Below, in pieces: positions 1 through 7,791 of a DNA stretch of 14,013 nt. The position numbers and the translations under genes are program-made. Position 1 is the stretch's first letter. Every line of letters begins with the position of its first letter. The notes beneath the pieces are model-generated. The model saw nothing but the letters and a program-made list of their open reading frames with translations, was not told the DNA's origin and did no database searches. This DNA comes from Candidatus Limimorpha equi (GTDB taxonomy: Bacteria; Bacteroidota; Bacteroidia; Bacteroidales; F082): contig JAGHSL010000035.1 in the NCBI GenBank assembly GCA_018065885.1, forward strand, positions 1-14,013, in the 5' to 3' direction.

Positions 1-954
1 ATTCTGAGCTTCTTTTCTGCGGTCGGCTGCCGAAAGACCTGTCCAGTGAGCCATATCGCTGCCGGTGAGGTCTTTACCATCTGATTTGAGGTCCGGAACA
101 ACCATGACACCCAAGTTCTTGCCACGGAGGAAGCCGCTTTCGCTGACATCGGCACCCCAAGCAATCGGGTAACCGTTTTCGATGGCGTTGTCCATCACCT
201 GCATGAGTTCGTCGATAGGAAGGTTCCAAGCCTGTCCCCAGCGCCAGTTGTCCTGCACTTCGATGACGAATTTTTCATAGAATGGATGATGTGTGAAAGA
301 AGTCAGGTTGACGTAGTCGTCCATGTTCAGGCCAGTCGATTCGGCGAAGCTCATAGGCGTGTACTTCTTGCCGTTGTAGGTGAATTCTTCAGGGCATTTT
401 CCGAGATAAGCATCATAAATGCCGGCAAGACCTTTCTTCCACAGTGGGTTGCCGTCAGCATCCATCTGGATTTTCTTGCCAGTAGCGATAGCCTTGACGT
501 ATGGGTCGGTCACGGCTGAAAGTTCGGTGAAGTTCGACAAGGAATCGTTGTGCATGGCGCCGGCTGGCATTTCTGAATCAGGAATGAGTCCGTAGTGACG
601 GATGGCGTACATGACATCGCCAAATGAACCGCCCTGTGAGAAAGAGACATCGCCGTGGGTGCGGACTGAAGCTTCAGCGCGATCCAAATAGGTTTTGTAA
701 ACGATATACATTTCCGAGAAATCGTATTCAGGCTTGCCCATACGGAGCAATTCCGACTCGAAGAATGCTAATGAGGAATAGCACCAGCATGTACCGGCCT
801 GGTTCTGGTCCTTAACGGATGTGATAGGGAGTTCCTTCACAGTCGTGAACTTGAAGCCTTCTTCTTCCTTGACTTCCTTTTTTTCATCTGTCTGAGCAAA
901 TGCGCTGACGCTGAGCATCAGGGCTGCTGCGGTAAAAATGTGTGTGAATTTCAT
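1..954 (-). CDS. C1 papain-fold (bleomycin hydrolase/aminopeptidase C-like) peptidase, secreted; C-terminus cut by window edge
   Basis: The visible part is 318 residues, starting at an ATG at 954 and open to base 1. It begins with a Sec signal peptide (MKFTHIFTAAALMLSVSAFA, cut probably near residue 20) followed by a charged Lys/Glu stretch. The catalytic cysteine segment DQNQAGTCWCYSS places the nucleophile at Cys56, with Gln52 as the likely oxyanion residue. The catalytic His and Asn should lie beyond the window edge, so activity cannot be confirmed here. It is a paralogue of the peptidase at 2500-3648: both share TCWC, an SQGG motif, a DAYLG motif and a GKKYTP motif. No T9SS domain is visible, so a periplasmic location is likely, but the true C-terminus is unseen. 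It has its own promoter-like box and an unstructured A/C-rich leader. Family assignment rests on the Cys motif and paralogy; the exact substrate is unknown. Confidence 0.85.
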   Translation of the reverse strand, partial: MKFTHIFTAAALMLSVSAFAQTDEKKEVKEEEGFKFTTVKELPITSVKDQNQAGTCWCYSSLAFFESELLRMGKPEYDFSEMYIVYKTYLDRAEASVRTHGDVSFSQGGSFGDVMYAIRHYGLIPDSEMPAGAMHNDSLSNFTELSAVTDPYVKAIATGKKIQMDADGNPLWKKGLAGIYDAYLGKCPEEFTYNGKKYTPMSFAESTGLNMDDYVNLTSFTHHPFYEKFVIEVQDNWRWGQAWNLPIDELMQVMDNAIENGYPIAWGADVSESGFLRGKNLGVMVVPDLKSDGKDLTGSDMAHWTGLSAADRRKEAQN

Positions 955-1017
955 TGTGTTGAATTGTTGATTTGTTTATTGTTGAATTGTTTGTTTGCTT
1001 CTGATAAATGTAATTTG

Positions 1018-1046
1018 CAAAGGTAGGAATTAATTCCAAACGGCAA
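1018..1046 (-). promoter_or_regulatory. Bacteroidota-type promoter for the partial C1 peptidase
   Basis: On the minus strand, TACCTTTG (1018-1025) matches the -7 consensus TAnnTTTG exactly. A TTG lies 18 nt upstream (1044-1046) and can serve as a -33 element. Transcription would start near 1011, giving a leader of about 57 nt before the ATG at 954. The leader is A/C-rich on the mRNA strand, has few G residues and no Shine-Dalgarno motif, which is normal in this phylum. The box sits just after the ATPase stop, so the peptidase can be expressed separately from the ATPase. Confidence 0.65.
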
Positions 1047-1060
1047 GCAGAATGATGAAA

Positions 1061-2380
1061 TTATTCTTTTGTACGGATTTTCATCTTTAAGAAAGATTCC
1101 ACCGAATACAAAGGTATGTTTTCCATCCAGCCTTGGTCGATGTATGACTTTAGGGAAATGCGTAATCCTTTGAACTGTTTGTCCTTATGGTCTTCATTAA
1201 TGAAAACGGAAAGCGATTTCGACTGCACGTTTTCCGCTGCCTTCACTTCTATTGGAACGATTGTCCCAGCACTTTGCAACAGAAAATCAATTTCCTGCGA
1301 GGAGTTCTCCTTGCTGAAATAGTAGACACTTGTTTCGGGAATGGTTTTCAATTGCTGCAAAACGAAATTCTCAGTAAAAGCCCCTTTGAATTCGACAAAT
1401 GCCTTGCTGCCCAACAATATGTCTTTTGGAGCGACTTCCGACATGCAGGCAAGCAAACCACAGTCAAGCAGATACACCTTGAAAGCCGAATAATCGGCAT
1501 AGAATTTCAAAGGTGCGGCGACTTCCTTTACCCGTTCCACTTTGTAAATCAATCCTGCATCGCTCAACCATTGAAGTGCAATTTCGAAATCAGCAGCCCT
1601 TGAGCCTTTCTTGACTGCGCCAAAAATAAATTTCTTATTCTCTTTGGCCAACTGTGCGGGGATGCAATCCCAAAGCTGATGTATGCGTTGCGCTTGCGGC
1701 TTAGTGTGCTTGGAAATGTCTCTTTCGTAAGCGTCTATGATTTCACTTTGAATAGCCCTGACTTTTTTCTCGTCTTGCGTTTCAATGTATGTCTTGACCG
1801 CTTCAGGCATACCGCCAACGAAATAATATTCCCGAAGGTATTCAACAAGTGTTTCGTGCATCGAATTAAGCGAATCCCAGTCGGTTTCACGCAAAGTTTC
1901 CAACAGCTTTTCGCGGCCACGGGCCAAAAGATATTCTTCAAAGCTCATGGGAAACATTTTGAGTGTCTCCACTTTACCGACCGGATACGATTCGTTTTCC
2001 CTCAATGAAAGGCCTAAAAGCGAGCCTGCAACGGCAATATGAAGATTGCGGCAATCTTCACAAAAATATTTCAACGAAGCGATTCCATTGTCAACCTCCT
2101 GAATTTCATCTAAAATGACAAGGGTTTCGCCAATGGTGATTTTCGTTTCGGAGAACGACTCCATGTTTCGAATGATGCGGCTGATGTTGAAATCACGGAA
2201 AAGGTCTTTTGCGAAATCGTTGTTATGGCAATTGATATAGACCGTATTCTTGAACTCGTTACGGCCAAATTCCTTCAGGATGAAAGTCTTTCCCACTTGA
2301 CGCGCACCCAAAAGAATCAGCGGCTTGCGGTCTTCCTTGTCTTTCCACAAAAGCAGGTCTGCATAGATAGATCTTTGCAT
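1061..2380 (-). CDS. DUF4143-family AAA ATPase with C-terminal PD-(D/E)XK-like domain
   Basis: A complete 439-residue protein with the family's usual start (MQRSIYADLLLWK). The N-terminal AAA domain has Walker A GARQVGKT (25-32), Walker B LVILDE (87-92) and the AGS sensor segment (118-120). A winged-helix-like middle region follows. The C-terminal part has Glu337, an EIDF segment (Asp365) and PIEVK (Glu378, Lys380), the pattern of the nuclease-like DUF4143 domain. These cytoplasmic ATPases are common and often multicopy in Bacteroidota; their biological role is not established. It lies between two C1 peptidase paralogues on the same strand, 119 bp after one stop and 106 bp before the other start. 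Its coding DNA looks more A/T-rich than its neighbours, which suggests later arrival. Its upstream region carries three copies of an A/T-rich repeat. Confidence 0.9.
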   Translation of the reverse strand: MQRSIYADLLLWKDKEDRKPLILLGARQVGKTFILKEFGRNEFKNTVYINCHNNDFAKDLFRDFNISRIIRNMESFSETKITIGETLVILDEIQEVDNGIASLKYFCEDCRNLHIAVAGSLLGLSLRENESYPVGKVETLKMFPMSFEEYLLARGREKLLETLRETDWDSLNSMHETLVEYLREYYFVGGMPEAVKTYIETQDEKKVRAIQSEIIDAYERDISKHTKPQAQRIHQLWDCIPAQLAKENKKFIFGAVKKGSRAADFEIALQWLSDAGLIYKVERVKEVAAPLKFYADYSAFKVYLLDCGLLACMSEVAPKDILLGSKAFVEFKGAFTENFVLQQLKTIPETSVYYFSKENSSQEIDFLLQSAGTIVPIEVKAAENVQSKSLSVFINEDHKDKQFKGLRISLKSYIDQGWMENIPLYSVESFLKMKIRTKE

Positions 2381-2495
2381 AAAAAAATGTGATTTTTTAT
2401 TTCAGACTGCAAAAATACACTTTTTCAGTCACTTAAAATAAAAAATCACATTTTTATGAGGGACTTTTCTGAAAAAATCACATTTTTATGAGGGA
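2381..2495. repeat. Three-copy A/T-rich repeat (two direct, one inverted) flanking the ATPase promoter
   Basis: Two identical 23-bp copies lie at 2441-2463 and 2473-2495, offset by 32 bp (about three helical turns). Their core AAAAATCACATTTTT is itself an interrupted palindrome (6 bp, 3-nt spacer, 6 bp). The third copy, 2383-2400, is inverted and matches 2438-2455 perfectly over 18 bp. It abuts the ATPase start codon, while copy two ends 4 bp before the C1 peptidase stop codon at 2500. The layout suggests operator sites for a regulator. An alternative is that the tandem A/T hairpins with T-runs act as weak terminators for the upstream peptidase operon. A footprint of element insertion is also possible. 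Confidence 0.8.
2410..2417 (-). promoter_or_regulatory. Candidate -7 box for the ATPase gene
   Basis: TATTTTTG on the minus strand matches TAnnTTTG and lies 30 bp before the ATPase ATG. No good -33 TTTG is visible at the usual spacing; that position is A/T-rich and overlaps the start of the direct repeat array. Transcription would start near 2403, putting the inverted repeat copy in the 5' leader. Confidence 0.5.
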
Positions 2496-2499
2496 TGAA

Positions 2500-3648
2500 T
2501 CATAATTTCAGGCTCTTTTTCATGTCCTTCGAGAGCGCGTCCTTGTGCAGCGTGAAGAAAATGGTGTGCAGACGGACGTATGATTCCGAACAGTACCAGT
2601 AACCGTCATAAACCATATCCTTGGTGCCCCATGAATTCTTGATTTTGTAATACTTGGTGCCGTTCTGGTCTTTGGCGAGGCCGACGACAAGCATGGAATG
2701 GTCGTCGCCGACTTCCCAGCTGTCGATGGCTTTCTGGTGGTCTTCAGGGGTGATGGTCTTTTCAGGGACGATTTCTTCCCAAAGGTTTTCTGCATCAAGA
2801 TCTTCAGGAACGATGCCCAGACCCATCTTGCGTGAAAAACCCTTGTCGCTGACATCCTGAGCCCAACCTACGGTGTAACCGTTTTCAAGGGCATGGTCAA
2901 CGGCGGCCATCATGTCGTCGAGGGTGAGGTTGTAGGCTGGCGTCCAAGTCCAGTTGTCAGGTATTTCGACCATGAAAGGCTTGTTCACTTCCTGATTGGT
3001 GTAGGAAGCGATTTCAATGTAGTTGTTCGGGTCGAGCGGATAGGCCTCGGCAAACGATTTTGGCGTGTACTTTTTCCCATCCACGGTGAAAGATTCAGGC
3101 ACTTCGCCGAGATAAGCATCAAGCATACCGGGAAGGACTTTCTTCCAAGCCGGGCTTAAATGGCCGTTGCCATTCTTGATGACGGCGCGGGCGTATGAAC
3201 TGATGACATCGTTCATTTCGCCGTGGTTGTGGCGTTCTTCGCCAATGACTTTGCCAGTATAGTCGGCATCAGGAATCATGCCGTATTTATCAATCATGTA
3301 AAGCACATCGCACACTTCGCCACCTTGACTTAAAGTGTTGTTGCCGTGCATGTTGACAAATTTCGAGACCTTTTCAGTCCAAGCATTGCGCACGGTGAAC
3401 ATTTCCGAAAGGTTAAATTCCTTGCCATAAATGCGCAGGATTTCGGCCTCGACAAAGCCCGTACCGGCAAAGCACCAGCAGGTTCCCGAGCGGCCTTGGT
3501 TGTCGACAGGCGTGTGCTTCACATTGACGGTTTCAGTGATTTGATAAACAGGTTCTTCCTTTTCGGCTTCTTTTGCATCCTGAGCAAAAAGTGCCGTGTT
3601 GACGCCAAGCAAAAGGGCGACAGCGGTAAGTTTTTTGAATGTATTCAT
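2500..3648 (-). CDS. Secreted C1 papain-fold peptidase (bleomycin hydrolase/aminopeptidase C-like), complete
   Basis: Starting at the ATG at 3648, the protein has 382 residues. A TTG two codons upstream is possible, but the ATG starts a normal signal peptide directly (MNTFKKLTAVALLLGVNTALFA). The papain-type catalytic residues are all present: Gln51 and Cys57 in DNQGRSGTCWCF, His317 in DDHSMLVVGLA, and Asn338 in KIKNSWG. Bleomycin hydrolase/PepC enzymes are usually about 450 residues and cytoplasmic; this one is shorter and exported. It has no T9SS sorting domain, so the periplasm is the likely site. It is the last gene of the protease operon, 21 bp after the C10 protease stop codon. By inference it trims peptides released by the secreted C10 proteases. 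It shares an unusual CWC active-site motif with the paralogue at the window start. Endo- or aminopeptidase action cannot be told from sequence. Confidence 0.9.
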   Translation of the reverse strand: MNTFKKLTAVALLLGVNTALFAQDAKEAEKEEPVYQITETVNVKHTPVDNQGRSGTCWCFAGTGFVEAEILRIYGKEFNLSEMFTVRNAWTEKVSKFVNMHGNNTLSQGGEVCDVLYMIDKYGMIPDADYTGKVIGEERHNHGEMNDVISSYARAVIKNGNGHLSPAWKKVLPGMLDAYLGEVPESFTVDGKKYTPKSFAEAYPLDPNNYIEIASYTNQEVNKPFMVEIPDNWTWTPAYNLTLDDMMAAVDHALENGYTVGWAQDVSDKGFSRKMGLGIVPEDLDAENLWEEIVPEKTITPEDHQKAIDSWEVGDDHSMLVVGLAKDQNGTKYYKIKNSWGTKDMVYDGYWYCSESYVRLHTIFFTLHKDALSKDMKKSLKL

Positions 3649-3669
3649 ATTCAATTGATTATTTGTTGT

Positions 3670-6438
3670 TTACATTTTAATGAATTTTATCGTGGCATTT
3701 TCTTTATCGCCATTAATCCTGATGAAATAACTGCCCTTCGGCAGATTGGCAATGCTGATGTTTTCGCCGCCATTCCGAAGATCTTTCTCCATAACGCACT
3801 GTCCCATAAGGTTGTAGATTTCAATGTGGTTTTGTCCTTCGGCCTTGACAAAAACATTGTCGGAAGCTGGGTTCGGATAAACCGAAATCAGGCTTTCACT
3901 ATTTTCAGCAGTCGTGCCTAAAGTCCAGTCAACGTGGATGGTATTGGACGGACTTGAAACGAGGTTGCCCGAAATACCGATAACATAGTAATCGCAATTC
4001 TGCTGGTAAGCGATGGTTTCATCAAGATATTCGGTTTCGGTCAAGCCTTCGGCAAGAATTACACCATCGCGATAAACCGTGTAGGTTTCTGCCACTAAGG
4101 CTTCCTGCCAATTCAGCTTAACTTTCTGTCCTTCAATAGTGTGACTCAATCTGAATGGAATAATGGTCTTATTGACTTCCATGAAATTGAGCGAAGGCTC
4201 ATTTTGTGTCGGAGCGTAGGCCGATTCGCATTGCGTTTCGCTGTAATAAGCCGTAACGGCATATTGGTAGCGGTCGCAAGACTGAGTGTTGATGTTGTCG
4301 GAGTAATTAGTTCCACTGAGCATTTTTACACGTTTGAATTCTTTGCCTGGAGCACGGCGGTAAACCATATAGCCTACCGGATCCGCGTTTTCAGGTTTGT
4401 CCCAAATGAGCTTCACCTTGCCACTGTTGACTTTTTCGTAGCGCAAACCGACCGGCGAATCACATTCGCCTTGCAAAGTCCAGTGACATTCGGCTGATGG
4501 CGACGATTCGCCCGCTGCATTGAAAGCCGTGACTCTATAGGTATGGAAAGCATTTGCTGCTTGACTATCAGTGAAATGGGGTTCCTGCGCAATGCCGTAA
4601 AGCAATCCATCGCGATAAATGAAATAACTGGCTGTCTGACTATTGGAATCCTGCCAACTGAGCAGCACATCATTGCCTTGACGTGAAACACTGAGACTTA
4701 TCGGCGCATTGCCAATCTCAGGGCTCATTGTATTATTAATAAGGTAAAAGATTCCTCTTGAAAGTTCCGTGGAACTGCCTTCGAAACTTGTCACAACGTT
4801 GCCCTGACCGTTTTTCAAAACGAAACCGAGGTTTTCGACCTCTTCGCTTGGCAGGTTCCAGCAGAGACTGACGTGGCCAATAGGCATTTCGACGGTTTGC
4901 GTTGCCGATGCGGAATTTGCCGTGGCTTGCGCAATTTCGATTCCCGATGAATTGACAAACGAAAGATAGCCGCCATTCCAGCCCTGCGCATCCGGTGCCG
5001 ACATTTCAACAGTCCAATTGCTGGTTGGGCCTAAATTGATGTTTTCGGCTTCGGCCGGCAAGCCTTTTGCCGAACTGACAACGGCATAAACGGCATAATC
5101 GACCATGGTAGGCATATAATGGTCAGTGTATTCCATATTGGCGCCCGGAGCAACATTATTCTCGGTGTAAATCACTTGACCATTGCGCGTTACGACAATC
5201 TGGTCGATGGCCGTAAGGTTGTTGTCGTGAATGTTTTTCGAAGGATTTTTCCAAGTGAGCGTGGCCGAACATTCCATGTCGCCCAACGAAACGACTTGAA
5301 GATTTTCAGGCTGCTTCGGCATGTATTGGTACACATCGGAAGGAACGAAATTGAAGACGGCCGAAGCCCAGCCGGCAAAATCGATTTCATCGACGACAAA
5401 CCAGCCATCGTTGCTGCCATCCCAACCCCAGTTGAAGTGGAAAAGGTCCTTGTCGTCGTAGCCATCGCAAACGAAAGCATGACCGCCATCGTTGCTGTAG
5501 CCTGAATAATAGATAGGCCAATGCAAATCAATGGATTCCTTCAATTTGTTCTGCCATTGCGTAAGCGAATAATAGTCGCGGTATTCATCATTGGCCTGAT
5601 TGGAATAGGAAAAATAATGTTTGATGGCATACGGGACATCGCCCGAATAGGCACCGCTTCCATTGGGGCCGAAGCCCATATCGACAGCAACACCGCAATG
5701 ATACATGAGCAGGGCGACGGCTTCAATCTCTTCATCGGTTGAAGTCCCAATGAGCTGATTCGGCATGTGTTCCCAGTTGTAAGTCGTCTGCCCGAAATTG
5801 GCCGACAGCTGTCCGTAGCCGCTATGATAGGAATGGCTTCCCGTGCCTTGCGCCGGATAGTCCCAGTATTTCATCACCTGCGACATAGCCGTTGCCACGC
5901 AGCCCGCATAGCAGCGTCCGCCAGGGCCGCCACTTGCTTCAGGAGCATAAAGGTTGTAAGGCGAATCCTGATTCCAAGTGGTCTGAACCAGATAAGAGGC
6001 ATCACGACCGCCGTTGCGCGAAATGAGGCGACCATCTTTCATTACGGATTGCCATTCGGTTTCGGTGTCATCAAAAAGGACGACATTCGGACTGGTGCGT
6101 GCCTCGATAATCTTATCCAGATAGAATTTCGCTTCGGGTGACATGTTTTCGGTTTCAAAAACACGTTCATCGGAATAACCGACAATTGGGCGGAAACGGT
6201 CGTCGGCAGAAACGATGACAAAACCACTGTTGTTGACATTATAGGCATAGAAACAAGTCTCGCCACGTGTTGAAATGCCCGTGTAGACAAGTTTCAGTTC
6301 GGCACTTTGCCGTAAATTGAAATTGGCGTCGGCAAAATTGCGGCCAACTTTCTGAGCCGTTTTTTCGTCAACGGGATTGGCGTTTGCCGCATTGAAAGCG
6401 AACATTGCCGCCAAAAGGAAAAAGAAGTGCTTTTTCAT
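3670..6438 (-). CDS. T9SS-secreted C10 (streptopain-like) cysteine protease, second copy
   Basis: The chosen ATG at 6438 gives 922 residues and puts the signal peptide (MKKHFFFLLAAMFAFNAANA) at the N-terminus. An in-frame start at 6480 would overlap the previous gene and bury this signal. Domains in order: a Spi-type inhibitory prodomain (about 21-115); the C10 catalytic domain (about 145-366) with Cys180 in YAGCVATAMSQ and His320 in DGGHAFVCDGY, followed by FNWGW; a fibronectin-III-like module (about 376-470); a beta-rich module opening with WTVEMS (about 475-570); three more fibronectin-III-like modules (about 578-845); and a T9SS type A sorting domain (850-922) starting with the SVYPNPAS motif. 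The family includes streptococcal SpeB and P. gingivalis periodontain. It is made as an inactive zymogen and exported across the outer membrane. It lies 10 bp after the repeat-protein gene. Confidence 0.93.
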   Translation of the reverse strand: MKKHFFFLLAAMFAFNAANANPVDEKTAQKVGRNFADANFNLRQSAELKLVYTGISTRGETCFYAYNVNNSGFVIVSADDRFRPIVGYSDERVFETENMSPEAKFYLDKIIEARTSPNVVLFDDTETEWQSVMKDGRLISRNGGRDASYLVQTTWNQDSPYNLYAPEASGGPGGRCYAGCVATAMSQVMKYWDYPAQGTGSHSYHSGYGQLSANFGQTTYNWEHMPNQLIGTSTDEEIEAVALLMYHCGVAVDMGFGPNGSGAYSGDVPYAIKHYFSYSNQANDEYRDYYSLTQWQNKLKESIDLHWPIYYSGYSNDGGHAFVCDGYDDKDLFHFNWGWDGSNDGWFVVDEIDFAGWASAVFNFVPSDVYQYMPKQPENLQVVSLGDMECSATLTWKNPSKNIHDNNLTAIDQIVVTRNGQVIYTENNVAPGANMEYTDHYMPTMVDYAVYAVVSSAKGLPAEAENINLGPTSNWTVEMSAPDAQGWNGGYLSFVNSSGIEIAQATANSASATQTVEMPIGHVSLCWNLPSEEVENLGFVLKNGQGNVVTSFEGSSTELSRGIFYLINNTMSPEIGNAPISLSVSRQGNDVLLSWQDSNSQTASYFIYRDGLLYGIAQEPHFTDSQAANAFHTYRVTAFNAAGESSPSAECHWTLQGECDSPVGLRYEKVNSGKVKLIWDKPENADPVGYMVYRRAPGKEFKRVKMLSGTNYSDNINTQSCDRYQYAVTAYYSETQCESAYAPTQNEPSLNFMEVNKTIIPFRLSHTIEGQKVKLNWQEALVAETYTVYRDGVILAEGLTETEYLDETIAYQQNCDYYVIGISGNLVSSPSNTIHVDWTLGTTAENSESLISVYPNPASDNVFVKAEGQNHIEIYNLMGQCVMEKDLRNGGENISIANLPKGSYFIRINGDKENATIKFIKM

Positions 6439-6448
6439 TTGAAAATGA

Positions 6449-7783
6449 TTATTTGATAACGACTTTTGAGGCTTTTTCACCCACCTTAACGAGATACAAG
6501 CCTGATTTTAAATTGATTGTGAAATTATCATCGTGTTTCTGAGCGATCATGCGGCCTGAAACATCATAAACTGCAATGTCGGCAGGTTTTTCAGTTACAA
6601 CAGAAACCATTCCTTCCACGACCCGGATTTCGGCATCCACCTGATTTTCAGCGACGCTTGCCATATCGGAATAGAAAATCTGGAAATGCGTGTCGAGGCT
6701 TGTCGAAATGATGTACGACGACAGCAAGCGGTTGTGAATCGGCATTGCCTCACCCAAAACATTCTGGTAATAGGTGAAATTACGCCACAAGGCTTCGGCA
6801 CCCATCATCTTATCGGCTTGATGCTGAAGGTCGAAAGTGTTCTTGTATTCATCGCGAACTGTCCAATCGGTTTCGTTGAAGATGCTTGTCGTCTTAGCGG
6901 TCAGATTGCCATTGCTGTCATAATCATATTCCGACTTGTTCTTGAGGCTTATCGGCGTGCCGCCCATGCCGGTTGAATAGTAGGTTTCGCTTGTCAAAAG
7001 GCCATTGTCGTAGGCGTATTCGTAGCGGTAGGAATCTCTCCAGCTGCTTCCACCCCACCCCATGCTTCTGACCTGTTCACTGAAAGTGGCAAGCATTCCG
7101 TTTTCGTAGCACAGCGTGTCTCTCGACGATTCGCGCCAACTGCCGTTGCGAATGGTTGAATAAAGGCGGAAAACCAATTGATTTTCACCGTTGTAAGTGT
7201 ACTCATATTTACTGCTTTCCGTCCACGCGCCATCGCTGTTTCTGTAAGCCATCAGAAGTGACAAAAGGCCATCGGAATAAGTGTATTCGTTTTTCGATGC
7301 ACCTACCCAAACATCATCGTTCCAATTGGAATAAACGATTGAATCCATCTGGTTATCAGTATTGTAAAACGTTTCAACCTTGTAGTATTGGCTCCATTCG
7401 CCATCCACCAATCTGGAATAAAGTTCCTGAACTGGATTTCCGTTCTCATTGTAGGCGAACTCGCATCTTTCGGTCGGCAGCCAAGCGTTGTCACGAAGTT
7501 CGTAGGTAGTTTCGCTTGCCCATTGGCCGTTTTCGTTGTAAGTGTAAATGTTCTTCCACTGCGTCCAGTCGAAATCGTTGGCCCCGATGACGCTGTCCAA
7601 GCGCGCATCAAAATCGGCGGCAAAACGGAAATCGGTGTTCTGGTTTACTGAACGGCCTGGCCTTCTGGCCTCATAATGCCGTCTTTCAGAAGTGTTGCGG
7701 AAATACTTTGGCATTCTTCTGTGCTGTGCCGTTGCCGAAAAGGCGACACAAATCATCAAAGTAGTGAATATCAGCTTTTTCAT
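6449..7783 (-). CDS. Secreted protein with eight ~29-residue Tyr/Trp repeats and a T9SS-like C-terminal domain
   Basis: A 444-residue protein with a signal peptide (MKKLIFTTLMICVAFSATAQ) and a basic Arg-rich stretch (22-44). Eight repeat units start at residues 79, 109, 138, 167, 195, 224, 256 and 286. Each opens with a Tyr/Phe-rich YxYNxNG-like motif and most have a Trp about 21 residues later (101, 130, 159, 187, 216, 248, 307). This resembles YD-type (RHS-like) or DUF3836-like beta repeats. The end (about 391-444) resembles a T9SS sorting domain (IAVYDVSGRMIAQ, then SGLYLVKV and KVVIK) but lacks the YPNP motif seen in the flanking proteases. It sits between two C10 protease genes with gaps of 8 and 10 bp, so co-transcription is likely. 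Function is unknown; adhesin, substrate-binding or protease partner roles are all guesses. Confidence 0.85.
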   Translation of the reverse strand: MKKLIFTTLMICVAFSATAQHRRMPKYFRNTSERRHYEARRPGRSVNQNTDFRFAADFDARLDSVIGANDFDWTQWKNIYTYNENGQWASETTYELRDNAWLPTERCEFAYNENGNPVQELYSRLVDGEWSQYYKVETFYNTDNQMDSIVYSNWNDDVWVGASKNEYTYSDGLLSLLMAYRNSDGAWTESSKYEYTYNGENQLVFRLYSTIRNGSWRESSRDTLCYENGMLATFSEQVRSMGWGGSSWRDSYRYEYAYDNGLLTSETYYSTGMGGTPISLKNKSEYDYDSNGNLTAKTTSIFNETDWTVRDEYKNTFDLQHQADKMMGAEALWRNFTYYQNVLGEAMPIHNRLLSSYIISTSLDTHFQIFYSDMASVAENQVDAEIRVVEGMVSVVTEKPADIAVYDVSGRMIAQKHDDNFTINLKSGLYLVKVGEKASKVVIK

Positions 7784-7791
7784 GGTATTGC

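Noticed and set aside
286..519. Plus-strand frames inside the minus-strand peptidase genes
   Set aside because: They lie opposite motif-bearing coding sequence and have no recognisable domain; the same holds for similar frames throughout 1000-12000.
957..996. Repeated TGTTGAATTGTT (957 and 980) and a 15-bp match to 10808-10822
   Set aside because: Low-complexity T/G-rich sequence typical of G-poor leaders; the match is probably chance.
2441..2495. CRISPR-like array
   Set aside because: Only two direct copies with a 9-bp spacer and low-complexity A/T content; no cas genes nearby.
3649..3654. TTG start at 3654 for the C1 peptidase
   Set aside because: An ATG two codons later begins the signal peptide directly, and no feature favours TTG.
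6439..6480. Upstream start for the second C10 protease at 6480
   Set aside because: It overlaps the end of the preceding gene and puts 14 residues before a standard signal peptide that starts at 6438.
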